NCBI RefSeq assembly: GCF_003325375.1
Contig: NZ_CP030862.1
Coordinates: 2,111,501-2,175,500 of the forward strand
Length of the DNA stretch: 64,000 nt
From: Streptomyces globosus
GTDB lineage: Bacteria; Actinomycetota; Actinomycetes; Streptomycetales; Streptomycetaceae
Reading direction: 5' to 3'
Shown here: one piece after another, positions 19,303-28,260 of the stretch
Numbering within the stretch: the first letter of the stretch is position 1
How the letters are laid out: every line of letters begins with the position of its first letter
The notes under the pieces: model-generated
Seen by the model: only the letters and a program-made list of their open reading frames with translations
Database searches by the model: none
Told to the model about the DNA's origin: nothing
Program-made: the position numbers and the translations under genes

Positions 19303-19326
19303 GGCCGCCGGGCGGGACCGGCGGCC
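19303..19326. terminator. bidirectional intrinsic terminator
   Basis: A perfect 9-bp stem (GGCCGCCGG and its complement) with a 6-base loop lies between the convergent genes ending at 19293 and 19345. Confidence 0.75.
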
Positions 19327-19344
19327 TGTGCGCACCCGGCGGTG

Positions 19345-20961
19345 TCAGCGGGCTCCGAGCGGGACCGAGACGTACGAGGGGTCCTGGCGCGGCGAGGAGA
19401 AGGTGAGCTGCGCCCCCGCGGGGTTGTACTCCGCGTACAGGGGGTCGACGGTGTCGATGACGAGGGCCAGGCGGTGGCCCGCGGGCACGTCGTACGCCGT
19501 GGAGAACAAATCGAGGTCGACGCCGAAGGGGCGGCCGGGCGTCTTGCCGTGGAAGGTGTGGGGGGCGTGGGTGACGAGTTTGCCGATGCCGAGGGGGCCC
19601 ACGTCGTAGAGGTAGGCGACGAAGGTGCCGTCGGACCGGGTGGGGGTGACGGTGGTGTGCAGGCGGGCGGTGCCGCGCACGCGGCGCTCGGAGCCGAGGC
19701 GGTCCGACTGCCAGACCGCGGCGAAGGCGCGGGGGAGCAGCGGCACGGACGCCATGGGCGGGATCTTCGTGAACTGGTCGAGGGCGCTGGACAGGAGCAC
19801 GATGCCGCCGTCGGCGCCGGTGTTGACGCCGGTGAAGAGGTGCTCGGTGTCGGAGAGGGCGATCTTCTCGGTGCCGGCGGAGCCGACTGACTTCCAGTCG
19901 GCGTAGCCCTCGTACCCGCTGCTGCTGCGGGACTTGATCTGCACGGGCGGCTCGGTGTCGACGCCGTTGCGTTCGCCCCTGAGGTGGCGGTCGAACCAGC
20001 GGCGGGCGCTGTCCCAGGTGTCGTTGGGCAGGCCGAACAGGCCGAGGCCCTCGGCGGTGGCGTGGTCGCCGGGGCGGAACTCCAGCCGCTTCGGGCCGGT
20101 CAGCTTCTCGAAGAAGGAGGCGTACTGGTTGGGCGGGAAGATGGTGTCGCCCCAGGCGTTGCCGAGCATGACGGCGGTGCCGTTGGCGTTCAGCCGGTCG
20201 ACGTGTTCGGCGGGCGACCGCTTGCGGCCCCAGTCGATCATCTGCTGCTCGCGCTGCAGGTCGGAGGCGAGGAAGTCGCGGAGGATGCGGTCGAGTTCGG
20301 GGCCGGGGCGGCCGGTGAGCCGCCCGGTCGCGCCGAGCAGGGCGGCGGCCTGGACGTGCTGGGTGCGGCCGGAGTAGATGGACTCGACGAGGTCGGCCCA
20401 GCCGCTGAGCGCGACGACGGCCTTGATGCGGGGGTCGTGTGCGGAGGCGAGGAGGCTGATGCCGGCGCCGTAGGAGACGCCGCCGACGCCGATCCGGGCG
20501 GGGTCGGCGGGGGTGTGGGCGAGGGCCCAGTCGATGACGGCGGAGACGTCGGCGACGTCGGGCGGGCCCGCCACCTCGATCTGCCCGCCGGAGAGCCAGA
20601 AGCCGCGGGAGGTGTAGCTGACGACGACGTACCCGGAGTCGGCGAGCTTCTTGGCCTGCGCCAGGTACTCGACCTGCGGCATGGACCAGCTGCTCGGGAG
20701 GACGACCAGCGGGTGCCGGCTGCCGGGCCGGGAGCCGGCCGGGGTGAGGACGTTGCCCTTGAGGGTGATGCCGCCCGAGCCGGGGATGTCGTGGAAGGAC
20801 AGGCCCGGTACGGCCGCCGCGGCCTCGGCGTACGGGACGGCGGGGGCGGAGCCGGTGGGGGCGGTGGACGGGACGGCCGCCCGGGCCTGATGGGGTGTCA
20901 GGCCCAGGGCGGCGACGGCCAGGGCGGCTGCCATGGCCGCCGCGGTGGGGGTGCGGACCAC
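19345..20961 (-). CDS. secreted S15/CocE-type alpha/beta hydrolase
   Basis: A 538-residue exported hydrolase of the X-Pro dipeptidyl-peptidase/CocE group. The N terminus is a signal peptide (AAAMAAALAVAALGLTP, cleavage near ARA). The catalytic Ser is in GVGGVSYGAG, Asp probably in MLGNAWGDTIFPPN and His in RPGDHATAEG. The last ~190 residues form the XPD_C jelly-roll domain. The start is GTG 20961 behind GAGGAG. It could cleave peptides after proline or hydrolyse an ester; the motifs do not decide. It lies downstream of the L,D-transpeptidase on the same strand. Confidence 0.88.
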   Translation of the reverse strand: MVRTPTAAAMAAALAVAALGLTPHQARAAVPSTAPTGSAPAVPYAEAAAAVPGLSFHDIPGSGGITLKGNVLTPAGSRPGSRHPLVVLPSSWSMPQVEYLAQAKKLADSGYVVVSYTSRGFWLSGGQIEVAGPPDVADVSAVIDWALAHTPADPARIGVGGVSYGAGISLLASAHDPRIKAVVALSGWADLVESIYSGRTQHVQAAALLGATGRLTGRPGPELDRILRDFLASDLQREQQMIDWGRKRSPAEHVDRLNANGTAVMLGNAWGDTIFPPNQYASFFEKLTGPKRLEFRPGDHATAEGLGLFGLPNDTWDSARRWFDRHLRGERNGVDTEPPVQIKSRSSSGYEGYADWKSVGSAGTEKIALSDTEHLFTGVNTGADGGIVLLSSALDQFTKIPPMASVPLLPRAFAAVWQSDRLGSERRVRGTARLHTTVTPTRSDGTFVAYLYDVGPLGIGKLVTHAPHTFHGKTPGRPFGVDLDLFSTAYDVPAGHRLALVIDTVDPLYAEYNPAGAQLTFSSPRQDPSYVSVPLGAR

Positions 20962-21001
20962 AGGGGGCTCCTCGCGTGCGCCGGTGTCGGAGTGACCGAA
21001 C

Positions 21002-21056
21002 GGTAACCGGAGCCGCTTACCGGAGGTAACCCGCCAGTAAGTTACGCACTGGTAAC
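21002..21056. repeat. GGTAAC repeat cluster upstream of S15 hydrolase
   Basis: GGTAAC occurs three times in the same direction (21002, 21025, 21051), and one copy also forms the inverted pair CGGTAA-N10-TTACCG (21001-21022). The cluster lies in the promoter region of the hydrolase gene and looks like a regulator-binding array. The factor is unknown. Confidence 0.4.
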
Positions 21057-21098
21057 GATTGTTGGGCGATGCACGCTCATGGGCGGGGCGGTGCCGCC

Positions 21099-22310
21099 TC
21101 AGCCGTTCTGGGCAGCGCCGGAGAGGGCGCTCTTGGCCTTCCACTCGTCCCAGGAGAGGTTCCACTGGCCGTACCCGTTGCCGATGTCGGCCCGGCCCTT
21201 GGAGCCGCTGCCCGCGACCTCGACCGGGTCGCCGACCTGGGCCGTGCCGAACAGCCACTTGGCGTCGGAGTCGCTCATGCCGACACATCCGGAACTGGCG
21301 TTCTCCCGGCCGAACTTCGCGGCGTTCCACGGCGCGGCGTGGATGTACATGCCGGACCAGGTCACGCGCATCGAGTAGTCGACCATCTTGTCGTAGGCGT
21401 CGCCCAGGCCCACCGTCTGGGAGTCCATCCGGATGGTGCCCTCCTTGGTCATCAGCACCATCTTCCCGGACCAGGAGGCCTTCTTGCCGCCGGGCGTTCC
21501 CGCCGAGACCGGGATCGACTTCACGGTCTGGCCGTCCTCGACCACGTTCATCCTCTTGGCGTCCAGGTCGACCTGGAGCCGGCGGTCCTTGCCGATCGTG
21601 AAGTTCGTGTCGTAGTCGCGGACGAAGTAGCCGCCGCCCGGGCCGGAGTCCACGCCGTTCAGGCTCATCTCGACCTTGACCTCGGTCCCGGACTTCCAGT
21701 AGTCCTTCGGCCGCCAGTCCACGCGGTCGTTGCCGGTGTAGTCCTTGAACCAGCCCCAGGAACCCTCGGTGTTGTTCGAGGTGGTCACCTTCAGGCGCTT
21801 CTCCACCTCGGCCTTGTTCTTCACCGGGTTGTCGAACACCAGCGAGACCGGCTGGCCCACGCCCATCGTGGAGCCCTTGCCCGGCACGATCGTGACCTTG
21901 TTCACCTTGTCCGCGGCCGCCGTCCCGAACTGCGCCGTCGCGGTCTGGCTGTCGGTGTTCTGCGCGTCGACCCTGTACTGCGTGCCCGGCGCCGCATTGC
22001 GCTCCGAGGTCCACGTCCTGCCGTCGTCGGCTATCTTGCCCGGCAGTTCGCCGCCCTTGCCGTCGGACACCTTCACCAGGGACAGCTTCCCCTCGGCGAG
22101 CGTGACCGTCACCGGCTCCCCGGGCTTGGCCTGCTCGCCCGTCAGGTTCACCGAGATGGCCATCTCCGACTTCTTCTTCTGATCGCCCTTCGCGTCACCG
22201 CCCTCCTTCGCGCCACCGCCGCCGCATGCGGTCAGGGCGGCGGCCATGAGTACGGCGGTGCCCGCCACAACGGCGTGGCGGCGTCGGGCGAGGCGGCGTG
22301 TGCGGCTCAA
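21099..22310 (-). CDS. L,D-transpeptidase lipoprotein (Ig-like + YkuD)
   Basis: A ~403-residue surface lipoprotein that cross-links peptidoglycan by 3-3 bonds. After a basic signal peptide the lipobox is LTAC followed by a Gly/Lys-rich linker. Two Ig-like domains (residues ~50-260) lead to the YkuD domain with YIHAAPWNAAKFG and the catalytic Cys in SSGCVGMSDSDAKWL. Actinobacterial Ldt proteins have this layout. TTG 22310 is chosen because AGAGGG lies seven bases upstream and it gives a normal signal peptide; a GTG at 22352 would add 14 residues but has no ribosome site. Confidence 0.92.
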   Translation of the reverse strand: MSRTRRLARRRHAVVAGTAVLMAAALTACGGGGAKEGGDAKGDQKKKSEMAISVNLTGEQAKPGEPVTVTLAEGKLSLVKVSDGKGGELPGKIADDGRTWTSERNAAPGTQYRVDAQNTDSQTATAQFGTAAADKVNKVTIVPGKGSTMGVGQPVSLVFDNPVKNKAEVEKRLKVTTSNNTEGSWGWFKDYTGNDRVDWRPKDYWKSGTEVKVEMSLNGVDSGPGGGYFVRDYDTNFTIGKDRRLQVDLDAKRMNVVEDGQTVKSIPVSAGTPGGKKASWSGKMVLMTKEGTIRMDSQTVGLGDAYDKMVDYSMRVTWSGMYIHAAPWNAAKFGRENASSGCVGMSDSDAKWLFGTAQVGDPVEVAGSGSKGRADIGNGYGQWNLSWDEWKAKSALSGAAQNG

Positions 22311-22433
22311 CGGAGGGCCCTCTCGGGTAGCGGCGTCAGGGATCGTCCGCACAAGGAGATGCGGTCAGGGCGACTCTAGGTTGCGCAATCATCGGAAAAG
22401 ATCCCGCAGCCGCCTGTGACGCGGACCGGAGCA

Positions 22434-22476
22434 GAACGGTCATGGAACGGTCACATTCGTTGCGCAGCACGGTCAT
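22434..22476. repeat. GAACGGTCA direct repeats in a divergent promoter region
   Basis: GAACGGTCA occurs at 22434-22442 and 22445-22453 with an 11-base period, and ACGGTCAT recurs at 22469-22476. They lie between the divergent L,D-transpeptidase and FemX-like genes. One-turn spacing suggests tandem binding on one face of the helix. Both neighbours act on the cell wall. Confidence 0.4.
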
Positions 22477-22548
22477 CGACGCCTGTGAGAGTCCTGTGCG
22501 CCCCACCCACAACCCCGCCCGGACGGGACGTACAGGAAGGCCACCGCC

Positions 22549-23712
22549 GTGTGCGCACTGCTCGCCACCCCCTCCCTGCGGCACGGGGAGCCCGACCGGA
22601 CGGTGCGCTCCCTGTCCACCGCCGAATACAGCGCATTCCTCCGCCGCCACGGTCGGGCCAGCTTTCTCCAATACCCCTCCTGGGCCGCCGTAAAGGACCT
22701 CTGGCGGGCGGAAACGGTCGGATGGCACCGCCCCGGCGGGGAAATCACCGGCGCCGCACTCGTGCTCTACCGCCAGTTCCCCGGCACCCGCAAATACTTC
22801 GCCTACCTCCCCGAAGGACCCGTCGCCGACTGGTCAGACCCCCGCATCGACCCCTGGCTGCGCCCCCTCATGCGCCACCTGCGCGCCGCCGGGGCCTTCG
22901 CCGTCCGCATCGGCCCCTCGCCCGCCTACCGCCGCTGGGACGCCGCCGTCCTCAAAGCCGCCACCGGGCCCGGCCGCCGCCTCGCCGACGTCCTCGCCAC
23001 CGAGGTCGACCCGGTCGGCGCCGCCCTCGCCGACCGCCTGCGCACCCGCGGCTGGCAGCGCTGCGGGGGCGAGGACGACGGCGACGCCCAGCCCCGCCAC
23101 GTCTTCCGGGTGCCGCTGGCCGGCCGCTCCCTGGACGACCTCTGGTCCGGCCTCAACCAGGAATGGCGCCGCAACGTCCGCAAGGCCGCCAAGTCCGGCG
23201 TGGAAACCGTCCTCGGCACCGCCGCCGACCTGCCCGAGTTCCACCGGCTGCTGCGCATCACCGAGGAGCGCGACGGCTTCCGCCTCGGCCGCTCCCTCGC
23301 CTACTACCAGCAGCAGTACGCCGTCCTCAACGCCGAGGCCCCCGGCCGGATGCGGCTCTACCTCGCCGTCCACGAAGGCGAGGTCCTCGCCGCCCACACC
23401 ATGGTGTCCACCGGGCAGCGGGTCTGGTACCAGACCGGCGCCTCCGCCGACCACCGCCGCGAGGTGCGGCCCAGCAACGCCCTGCAGTGGCGCATGATGC
23501 GCGACGCCCACACCCTCGGGGCGGACGAGTACGACATGCGCGGGGTACCCTCCACACTCGACCCCGACGAACGTTCTTTCGGACTGCTGCGCTGGAAGCT
23601 CGGAACCGGCGGACAGGTCGTCGAAACGCTCGGAGAGTGGGAGACAGCGATGGACGGGTACGCGAACGCGGCCCTGCACAAGGCATTCCAGGCCTACCTG
23701 GCCCGCCGGTGA
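22549..23712 (+). CDS. FemX/FemAB-like aminoacyltransferase (peptidoglycan bridge)
   Basis: A 387-residue protein with the two-GNAT fold of FemABX enzymes, which add amino acids from aminoacyl-tRNA to the lipid II stem peptide to build the interpeptide bridge (Gly in Streptomyces). Features are SFLQYPSWAAVKDLW near residue 40, LNQEWRRNVRKAAKSGVE, and the C-terminal acceptor motif DEYDMRGVPSTLDPDERSFGLLRWKLGTGG. The start is GTG 22549 after AGGAAGG. Its stop overlaps the MurJ-like gene in GTGA, so the two wall-precursor functions are coupled. A BioF2-like acyltransferase of other specificity is possible. Confidence 0.85.
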   Translation: MCALLATPSLRHGEPDRTVRSLSTAEYSAFLRRHGRASFLQYPSWAAVKDLWRAETVGWHRPGGEITGAALVLYRQFPGTRKYFAYLPEGPVADWSDPRIDPWLRPLMRHLRAAGAFAVRIGPSPAYRRWDAAVLKAATGPGRRLADVLATEVDPVGAALADRLRTRGWQRCGGEDDGDAQPRHVFRVPLAGRSLDDLWSGLNQEWRRNVRKAAKSGVETVLGTAADLPEFHRLLRITEERDGFRLGRSLAYYQQQYAVLNAEAPGRMRLYLAVHEGEVLAAHTMVSTGQRVWYQTGASADHRREVRPSNALQWRMMRDAHTLGADEYDMRGVPSTLDPDERSFGLLRWKLGTGGQVVETLGEWETAMDGYANAALHKAFQAYLARR

Positions 23713-25385
23713 CCGCCGCCGCACCCGCACCGGGCACCACCGCAGCACCCGGCGGCGCCGCTCCCGCCGCCGGGCAGCCCCGCGGCTCCGTGCTGCGCAG
23801 CGGCGCCCTCATGGCCGCCGGCTCCGTCGTCTCCCGCGCCACCGGCTTCGTCCGCTCCGCCGTCGTCGTCGCTGCCCTCGGCACCGGGCTGCTCGGAGAC
23901 GCGTACACCGTCGCCAACACCGTCCCGAACATCCTCTACATGCTGCTCATAGGCGGCGCCCTGAACGCCGTCTTCGTCCCCGAGCTGGTCCGCGCAGCCC
24001 GGCAGCACCCCGACGGCGGGGCCGCCTACACCGACCGGCTGCTGACCGCCTGCACGGCGGCCCTCCTGCTGCTGACCGCCGCCGCCGTGCTCGCCGCCCC
24101 CGCGATCGTCGCCGCGTACACCCCGTACACGGGCGCCCAGGCCGACACCACCACCGCCCTCGCCCGCTACTGCCTGCCGCAGATCCTCTTCTACGGCCTC
24201 TTCACCCTGCTCGGGCAGGTGCTGAACGCCCGCGGCCGGTTCGGCGCCATGATGTGGACCCCCGTCCTCAACAACGTCGTCGTCACCGCCGTCTTCGGGT
24301 ACTTCCTGTACGCCGCCCACGGCGGCGACGGCCTCACCGCCGCCGAGACCCGCCTCCTCGGCCTCGGCACCACCGCCGGCATTGTCGTCCAGGCCGCCGC
24401 GCTCGCCCCCTCGCTGCGCGCCGCCGGCTTCCGCTGGCGCCCCCGCTTCGACTGGCGCGGCAGCGGCCTGGCCCGGCCGCTGCGCAACGCCGGCTGGACG
24501 GTCCTGCTCGTCCTCACCAACCAGATCGGCTACTGGGTCGTCACCCGGCTGTCCACCACCGCCGGCGGGCAGGCCGTCGAGGCAGGCCTCGCCGGAGGCG
24601 CCGGCTACACCGCCTACAGCAACGCCCACCAGCTGTGGATCGTCCCCCAGGGCATCATCACCGTCTCCCTGGTCACCGCCCTGATGCCCCGCATGAGCGC
24701 CTCCGCCGCCGACGGCGACCTCGCCTCCGTCCGCCGGGACGTCTCCTCCGCGCTGCGCTCCAGCGCCGCCCTCATCGTCCCGGCCGCGGCGCTGCTCGCC
24801 GCGCTCGCCCCCTGGGTCATCGGCAGCGTCTTCGGGTACGGCCGCACCGGCGCCGCCGACGTCGCGGTCATGGCCGGCATGCTCGCCGCCTTCGCCCCCG
24901 GCCTCATCGCGCTGTCCGGCCAGTACGTCCTCACCCGCGGCTTCTACGCCCTCTCCGACACCCGCACCCCCTTCCTGCTGAACCTGGTCATCGCCGGACT
25001 CAACGCCGGGCTGTCCGCCGCCGCCTTCCTGCTGCTGCCCCCGCGCTGGGCCGTCACCGGCATGGCCGCCGCCTACTCCGCCGCCCTGTGCGCCGGCCTC
25101 GCCGCGACCGCCTGGACCCTCGCCCGGCGGCTCGGCCCGCGCCCCGGCCCGGCCGGCCGGGACACCGACACCGCCCTGCGCACCCACCTGCGGCTCCTCG
25201 CCGCGTCCCTGCCCGCGGCCGCCGCCGGCCACGCCGCCGCCCGGGCCGCCGCCCCGGCAGGGGACATCACGGCCGCCGCCGCAGGAACCGCCGTGATCGC
25301 CCTCGTCGTCGTCCTGCTCGCCCGGCCGCTGCGCCTGACCGCCCTCACCCGCCTGCTGGACTCCCTGCGGCGCAAGCGCCGCTGA
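23709..25385 (+). CDS. murJ: MurJ/MviN-family lipid II flippase
   Basis: A 558-residue polytopic membrane protein with about 14 hydrophobic segments, matching the MOP-superfamily MviN/MurJ fold. Typical MurJ stretches are VSRATGFVRSAVVVAALG near the N terminus, ANTVPNILYMLLIGGALNAV, and APGLIALSGQYVLTRGFYALSDTRTP. It flips lipid II to the outer face of the membrane. It begins inside the stop of the FemX-like gene. The symbol is by family; Streptomyces genomes can carry more than one MviN-like gene, so this may be a paralogue. Confidence 0.88.
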   Translation: MTAAAPAPGTTAAPGGAAPAAGQPRGSVLRSGALMAAGSVVSRATGFVRSAVVVAALGTGLLGDAYTVANTVPNILYMLLIGGALNAVFVPELVRAARQHPDGGAAYTDRLLTACTAALLLLTAAAVLAAPAIVAAYTPYTGAQADTTTALARYCLPQILFYGLFTLLGQVLNARGRFGAMMWTPVLNNVVVTAVFGYFLYAAHGGDGLTAAETRLLGLGTTAGIVVQAAALAPSLRAAGFRWRPRFDWRGSGLARPLRNAGWTVLLVLTNQIGYWVVTRLSTTAGGQAVEAGLAGGAGYTAYSNAHQLWIVPQGIITVSLVTALMPRMSASAADGDLASVRRDVSSALRSSAALIVPAAALLAALAPWVIGSVFGYGRTGAADVAVMAGMLAAFAPGLIALSGQYVLTRGFYALSDTRTPFLLNLVIAGLNAGLSAAAFLLLPPRWAVTGMAAAYSAALCAGLAATAWTLARRLGPRPGPAGRDTDTALRTHLRLLAASLPAAAAGHAAARAAAPAGDITAAAAGTAVIALVVVLLARPLRLTALTRLLDSLRRKRR

Positions 25386-25419
25386 CCCGGGAGCAGCCCG
25401 ACTGCTTGGACACCGCCCG

Positions 25420-26103
25420 ATGCCCCGCGTACTGCTGATCGAGGACGACCCCTCCGTCCGCGCCGGAGTCGGCCTCGGCCTGCGCCGCCGCGGCCACGAG
25501 GTGGCCGCCGCCGACACCGGAGAGGCCGGCCTCGCCCTGATGGGCGGCTTCCACCCGGAACTCGTCCTGCTCGACCTGATGCTGCCCGGAATCAACGGCG
25601 TACAGGTCTGCCGCCGCATCCGCGAGACCAGCCAGGTCCCGATCATCATGCTCACCGCGCGCGGCGACGACTTCGACATCGTCGTCGGGCTGGAGGCCGG
25701 CGCCGACGACTACATCGTCAAGCCCGCCCGCACCGAGGTCATCGAAGCGCGCATCAAGGCCGTGCTGCGCCGCCTCGGCGCCCCCGCCGGCGGCCGGCCC
25801 CAGGTGGAGTTCCACGGCGACCTCGCCGTCGACCGGGCCGGGCTGACCGTCGCCCGGGGCGGCGAGCGCATCGCCCTGGCCCCCAGCGAACTCAAGCTGC
25901 TGCTCCACCTGTCGGCCTCCCCCGAACAGGTCTTCTCCCGCCAGCAGCTCCTGGAGTACGTGTGGGAGCACAGCTACCACGCCGACGCCCGGCTCGTGGA
26001 CGCCTGTGTGCGCCGCCTGCGCCACAAGATCGAGGACCCGGACGGCGCGCCCCGCTACATCCAGACCGTGCGGGGCTTCGGCTACCGCTTCGGCCCCCTG
26101 TAG
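25420..26103 (+). CDS. OmpR/PhoB-family response regulator
   Basis: A 227-residue response regulator. The receiver domain has LLIEDDPSVRAG, the phospho-Asp in LVLLDLMLPGING, Thr in IIMLTARGDD and Lys in YIVKPARTEV. The C-terminal winged helix has PSELKLLLHL, SRQQLLEYVWEHSYHADARL and YIQTVRGFGYRFG. It resembles AfsQ1/CseB-type regulators. The kinase follows nine bases after the stop and a lipoprotein comes after that, a regulator-kinase-lipoprotein set. The ribosome site before ATG 25420 is weak. Position after FemX/MurJ-like genes suggests an envelope signal. Confidence 0.93.
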   Translation: MPRVLLIEDDPSVRAGVGLGLRRRGHEVAAADTGEAGLALMGGFHPELVLLDLMLPGINGVQVCRRIRETSQVPIIMLTARGDDFDIVVGLEAGADDYIVKPARTEVIEARIKAVLRRLGAPAGGRPQVEFHGDLAVDRAGLTVARGGERIALAPSELKLLLHLSASPEQVFSRQQLLEYVWEHSYHADARLVDACVRRLRHKIEDPDGAPRYIQTVRGFGYRFGPL

Positions 26104-26112
26104 GCGGGCCCG

Positions 26113-27651
26113 GTGGCACGCACCGCACACCGCGGGCGCACCGCACGCGCCGCCCGCGCCGGGCGCCCCCGGTGGTACGCCGGGCGCCGCCGCCGCGGCA
26201 CCCCGCGCGAGCGGCGCATCGCCCCGCTCGGCCTGCGCACCCGCCTGATCGCGGCGTTCCTGCTGGTCGCCGCGGTCAGCGCGGTCTCCACCGCCGCCCT
26301 CACCTACCAGCAGGCCCGCAACGCCGTCCTCAAACAGAGCCAGGACACCGCCGTCAGCACCCTGCGCGACCTGATGGAGGCCCAGCCCGTCAGCCTGCCC
26401 ATGGACCAGGCGCAGCTCGACCGCCTCGTCTCCGAGCTCGCCAAGCGCGGCAAACCGCACCCCTGGAACGTCTTCGCCGAGTACGGCCGGCTGCGCGCCT
26501 CCAGCAACGGCTCGCCCACCTCCACCGTCGTCACCGACCGGCTCCGCCGCCAGGTCACCGCCCACCCGCACGGCGCCTTCCAGCGCGTCACCGACGCCGA
26601 CGGCGACCCCTACCTCGCCGTCGGGATGCCCGCGGTGTTCCGCGCGAACGACACCCGCCCGCCCACCGGACTCGTCGTCTTCGCCACCATGCCGCTCTCC
26701 GCCGAGCGGACCACCGTGCAGGCCATGGTCGAGGCCGCGCAGCGCGGCGCCGTCCCCGGCCTCGCCGCCGCCGTCATCCCCGCCCTGCTCGCCGCGCGCA
26801 GCGTGCTGCGCCCCGTACGGGACATGCGGCGCGCCGCCCAGAAGATGGGCCGGGGCCGCCTCGACACCCGGATCGAGGTCCGCGGCGCCGACGAACTCGC
26901 CGGACTGGCCCGCACGTTCAACGACACCGCCCGCGCCCTGGAGGCGTCGGTGGCCGAGCTGCGGGACGCCGAGACCCGGGCCCGCCGCTTCGCCTCCGAC
27001 GTCTCCCACGAGCTGCGCACCCCGCTCGCCGGGATGCTCGCCGTCACCGAGGTCCTCGACGAGGAGGCAGCGGGCCTCGACGCCGACACGGCCGCGGCCC
27101 TGCGGCTGATCAGCGCCGAGACCGGCAAGCTCGCCGTCCTCGTCGAGGACCTGATGGAGATCTCCCGCTTCGACGCGCGCGCCGCCGAGCTCAACCTGGA
27201 CGAGGTCGACGTCGCCGAGGCCGTCCGCAAGACCCTGGAGCGACGCCACTGGGACGGCACCCGGGTCGTCACCGACCTGCCCCGCGACGCCCGCGCCCGC
27301 CTCGACCCGCGCCGCTTCGACGTCGTCCTCGCCAACCTCGTCGGCAACGCCCTGCGCCACGGCGGCGCCCCCGTCCGCGTCACCGTGCGGACCCGCCCGC
27401 AGCCCGGCGGGCCGCGGCTGGTCGTCGAGGTCGCCGACAGCGGCCCCGGCATCGCCCCCGAGGTGCTGCCGCACATCTTCGACCGCTTCTTCAAGGCCGA
27501 CGCCGCCCGCACCCGCTCCGCCGGCAGCGGCCTCGGCCTGGCCATCACCCTGGAGAACGTACGGCTGCACGGCGGAACCCTGGAGGCCCGCAACGGGCAT
27601 TCCGGCGGCGCTGTGTTCACCCTCGACATGCCCCTGGAGGCCGACGCATGA
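26113..27651 (+). CDS. sensor histidine kinase (HAMP, HisKA)
   Basis: A 512-residue membrane kinase. A basic lead precedes membrane span 1 (LIAAFLLVAAVSAVSTAAL, residues ~50-70); an extracytoplasmic sensor of ~140 residues follows, then span 2 near AVPGLAAAVIPALLAA. A HAMP domain and the H-box RRFASDVSHELRTPLAGM come next, then the N-box VLANLVGNALRHG and G-boxes DSGPGIAPE and GSGLGLAIT. It starts at GTG 26113. The next gene, a lipoprotein, overlaps its stop by four bases, so the lipoprotein may modulate sensing, as CseA does for CseC. Confidence 0.92.
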   Translation: MARTAHRGRTARAARAGRPRWYAGRRRRGTPRERRIAPLGLRTRLIAAFLLVAAVSAVSTAALTYQQARNAVLKQSQDTAVSTLRDLMEAQPVSLPMDQAQLDRLVSELAKRGKPHPWNVFAEYGRLRASSNGSPTSTVVTDRLRRQVTAHPHGAFQRVTDADGDPYLAVGMPAVFRANDTRPPTGLVVFATMPLSAERTTVQAMVEAAQRGAVPGLAAAVIPALLAARSVLRPVRDMRRAAQKMGRGRLDTRIEVRGADELAGLARTFNDTARALEASVAELRDAETRARRFASDVSHELRTPLAGMLAVTEVLDEEAAGLDADTAAALRLISAETGKLAVLVEDLMEISRFDARAAELNLDEVDVAEAVRKTLERRHWDGTRVVTDLPRDARARLDPRRFDVVLANLVGNALRHGGAPVRVTVRTRPQPGGPRLVVEVADSGPGIAPEVLPHIFDRFFKADAARTRSAGSGLGLAITLENVRLHGGTLEARNGHSGGAVFTLDMPLEADA

Positions 27652-28160
27652 ACAGGATCCGCGGTGCCGCCCGCGCCGCCTCCGCCGCGGCGGCCGGGCT
27701 GCTGCTCGCCGGTTGCGGCATCAAGACGACGGGGGTCGTGGAGAGCGGGGCCCCCGCCGAGATCGCCGTGAGTGCGCCCAGCGGCACCGCGGACTCGCTG
27801 GTGTACTTCCTGACCCCCGACAGGCGGCTGATCGCCATGCGGTCCGGGTACGCCGAACCGGGGGCCCAGGGCGCGCTGTTCCGGCTGCTGGCCGGGCCGA
27901 GCCAGCGGGAGCTGGCCTCCGGCCTGGGGACCGCACTGCCCGCCGTCGACGCCGGACTCGCCGCCACGACCACCACGACCGGCCCCGTCGGCGACGTCGT
28001 GGAGGTCCACCTGCCGATCAACGTGGCCGGGCTGTCGGACCTCGCCCGCAGCCAGATCGTGTGCACCGCGGTGGCCGACGCCGCCTCGCAGGTGGAGGCG
28101 AGGCTGCGCGGCCAGGACACCGTGCTGGCCCCCGAACCCTGCCGCGCCGGCCGCCTCTGA
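27648..28160 (+). CDS. GerMN-like lipoprotein coupled to the two-component system
   Basis: A 170-residue lipoprotein. The signal peptide ends in the lipobox LLAGC (residues ~17-21). The mature protein resembles a single GerMN domain: DSLVYFLTPDRRLIAMRSGY, FRLLAGPSQRELASGLGTALP and EVHLPINVAGLSDLARSQIV. Such domains occur in extracytoplasmic lipoproteins such as LpqB. Its ATG overlaps the kinase stop (ATGA). By analogy with CseA and the AfsQ accessory lipoprotein it probably tunes the kinase from outside. No sigma factor gene is nearby. Confidence 0.8.
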   Translation: MNRIRGAARAASAAAAGLLLAGCGIKTTGVVESGAPAEIAVSAPSGTADSLVYFLTPDRRLIAMRSGYAEPGAQGALFRLLAGPSQRELASGLGTALPAVDAGLAATTTTTGPVGDVVEVHLPINVAGLSDLARSQIVCTAVADAASQVEARLRGQDTVLAPEPCRAGRL

Positions 28161-28260
28161 CGGCGCGCCGCGCCGCGGGGGAGGGGTGGGGGCGGCGGGG
28201 GAGCGGGCAGGCCGTGCGGGCCCTCTTGCGGCGCCGGGTCCGCCCCGCCACCGTGGGCCC

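Noticed and set aside
19345..22014. 889-residue frame extending the S15 hydrolase upstream
   Set aside because: The extension past GTG 20961 runs through the L,D-transpeptidase gene in the wrong frame, and GAGGAG plus a signal peptide mark the real start.
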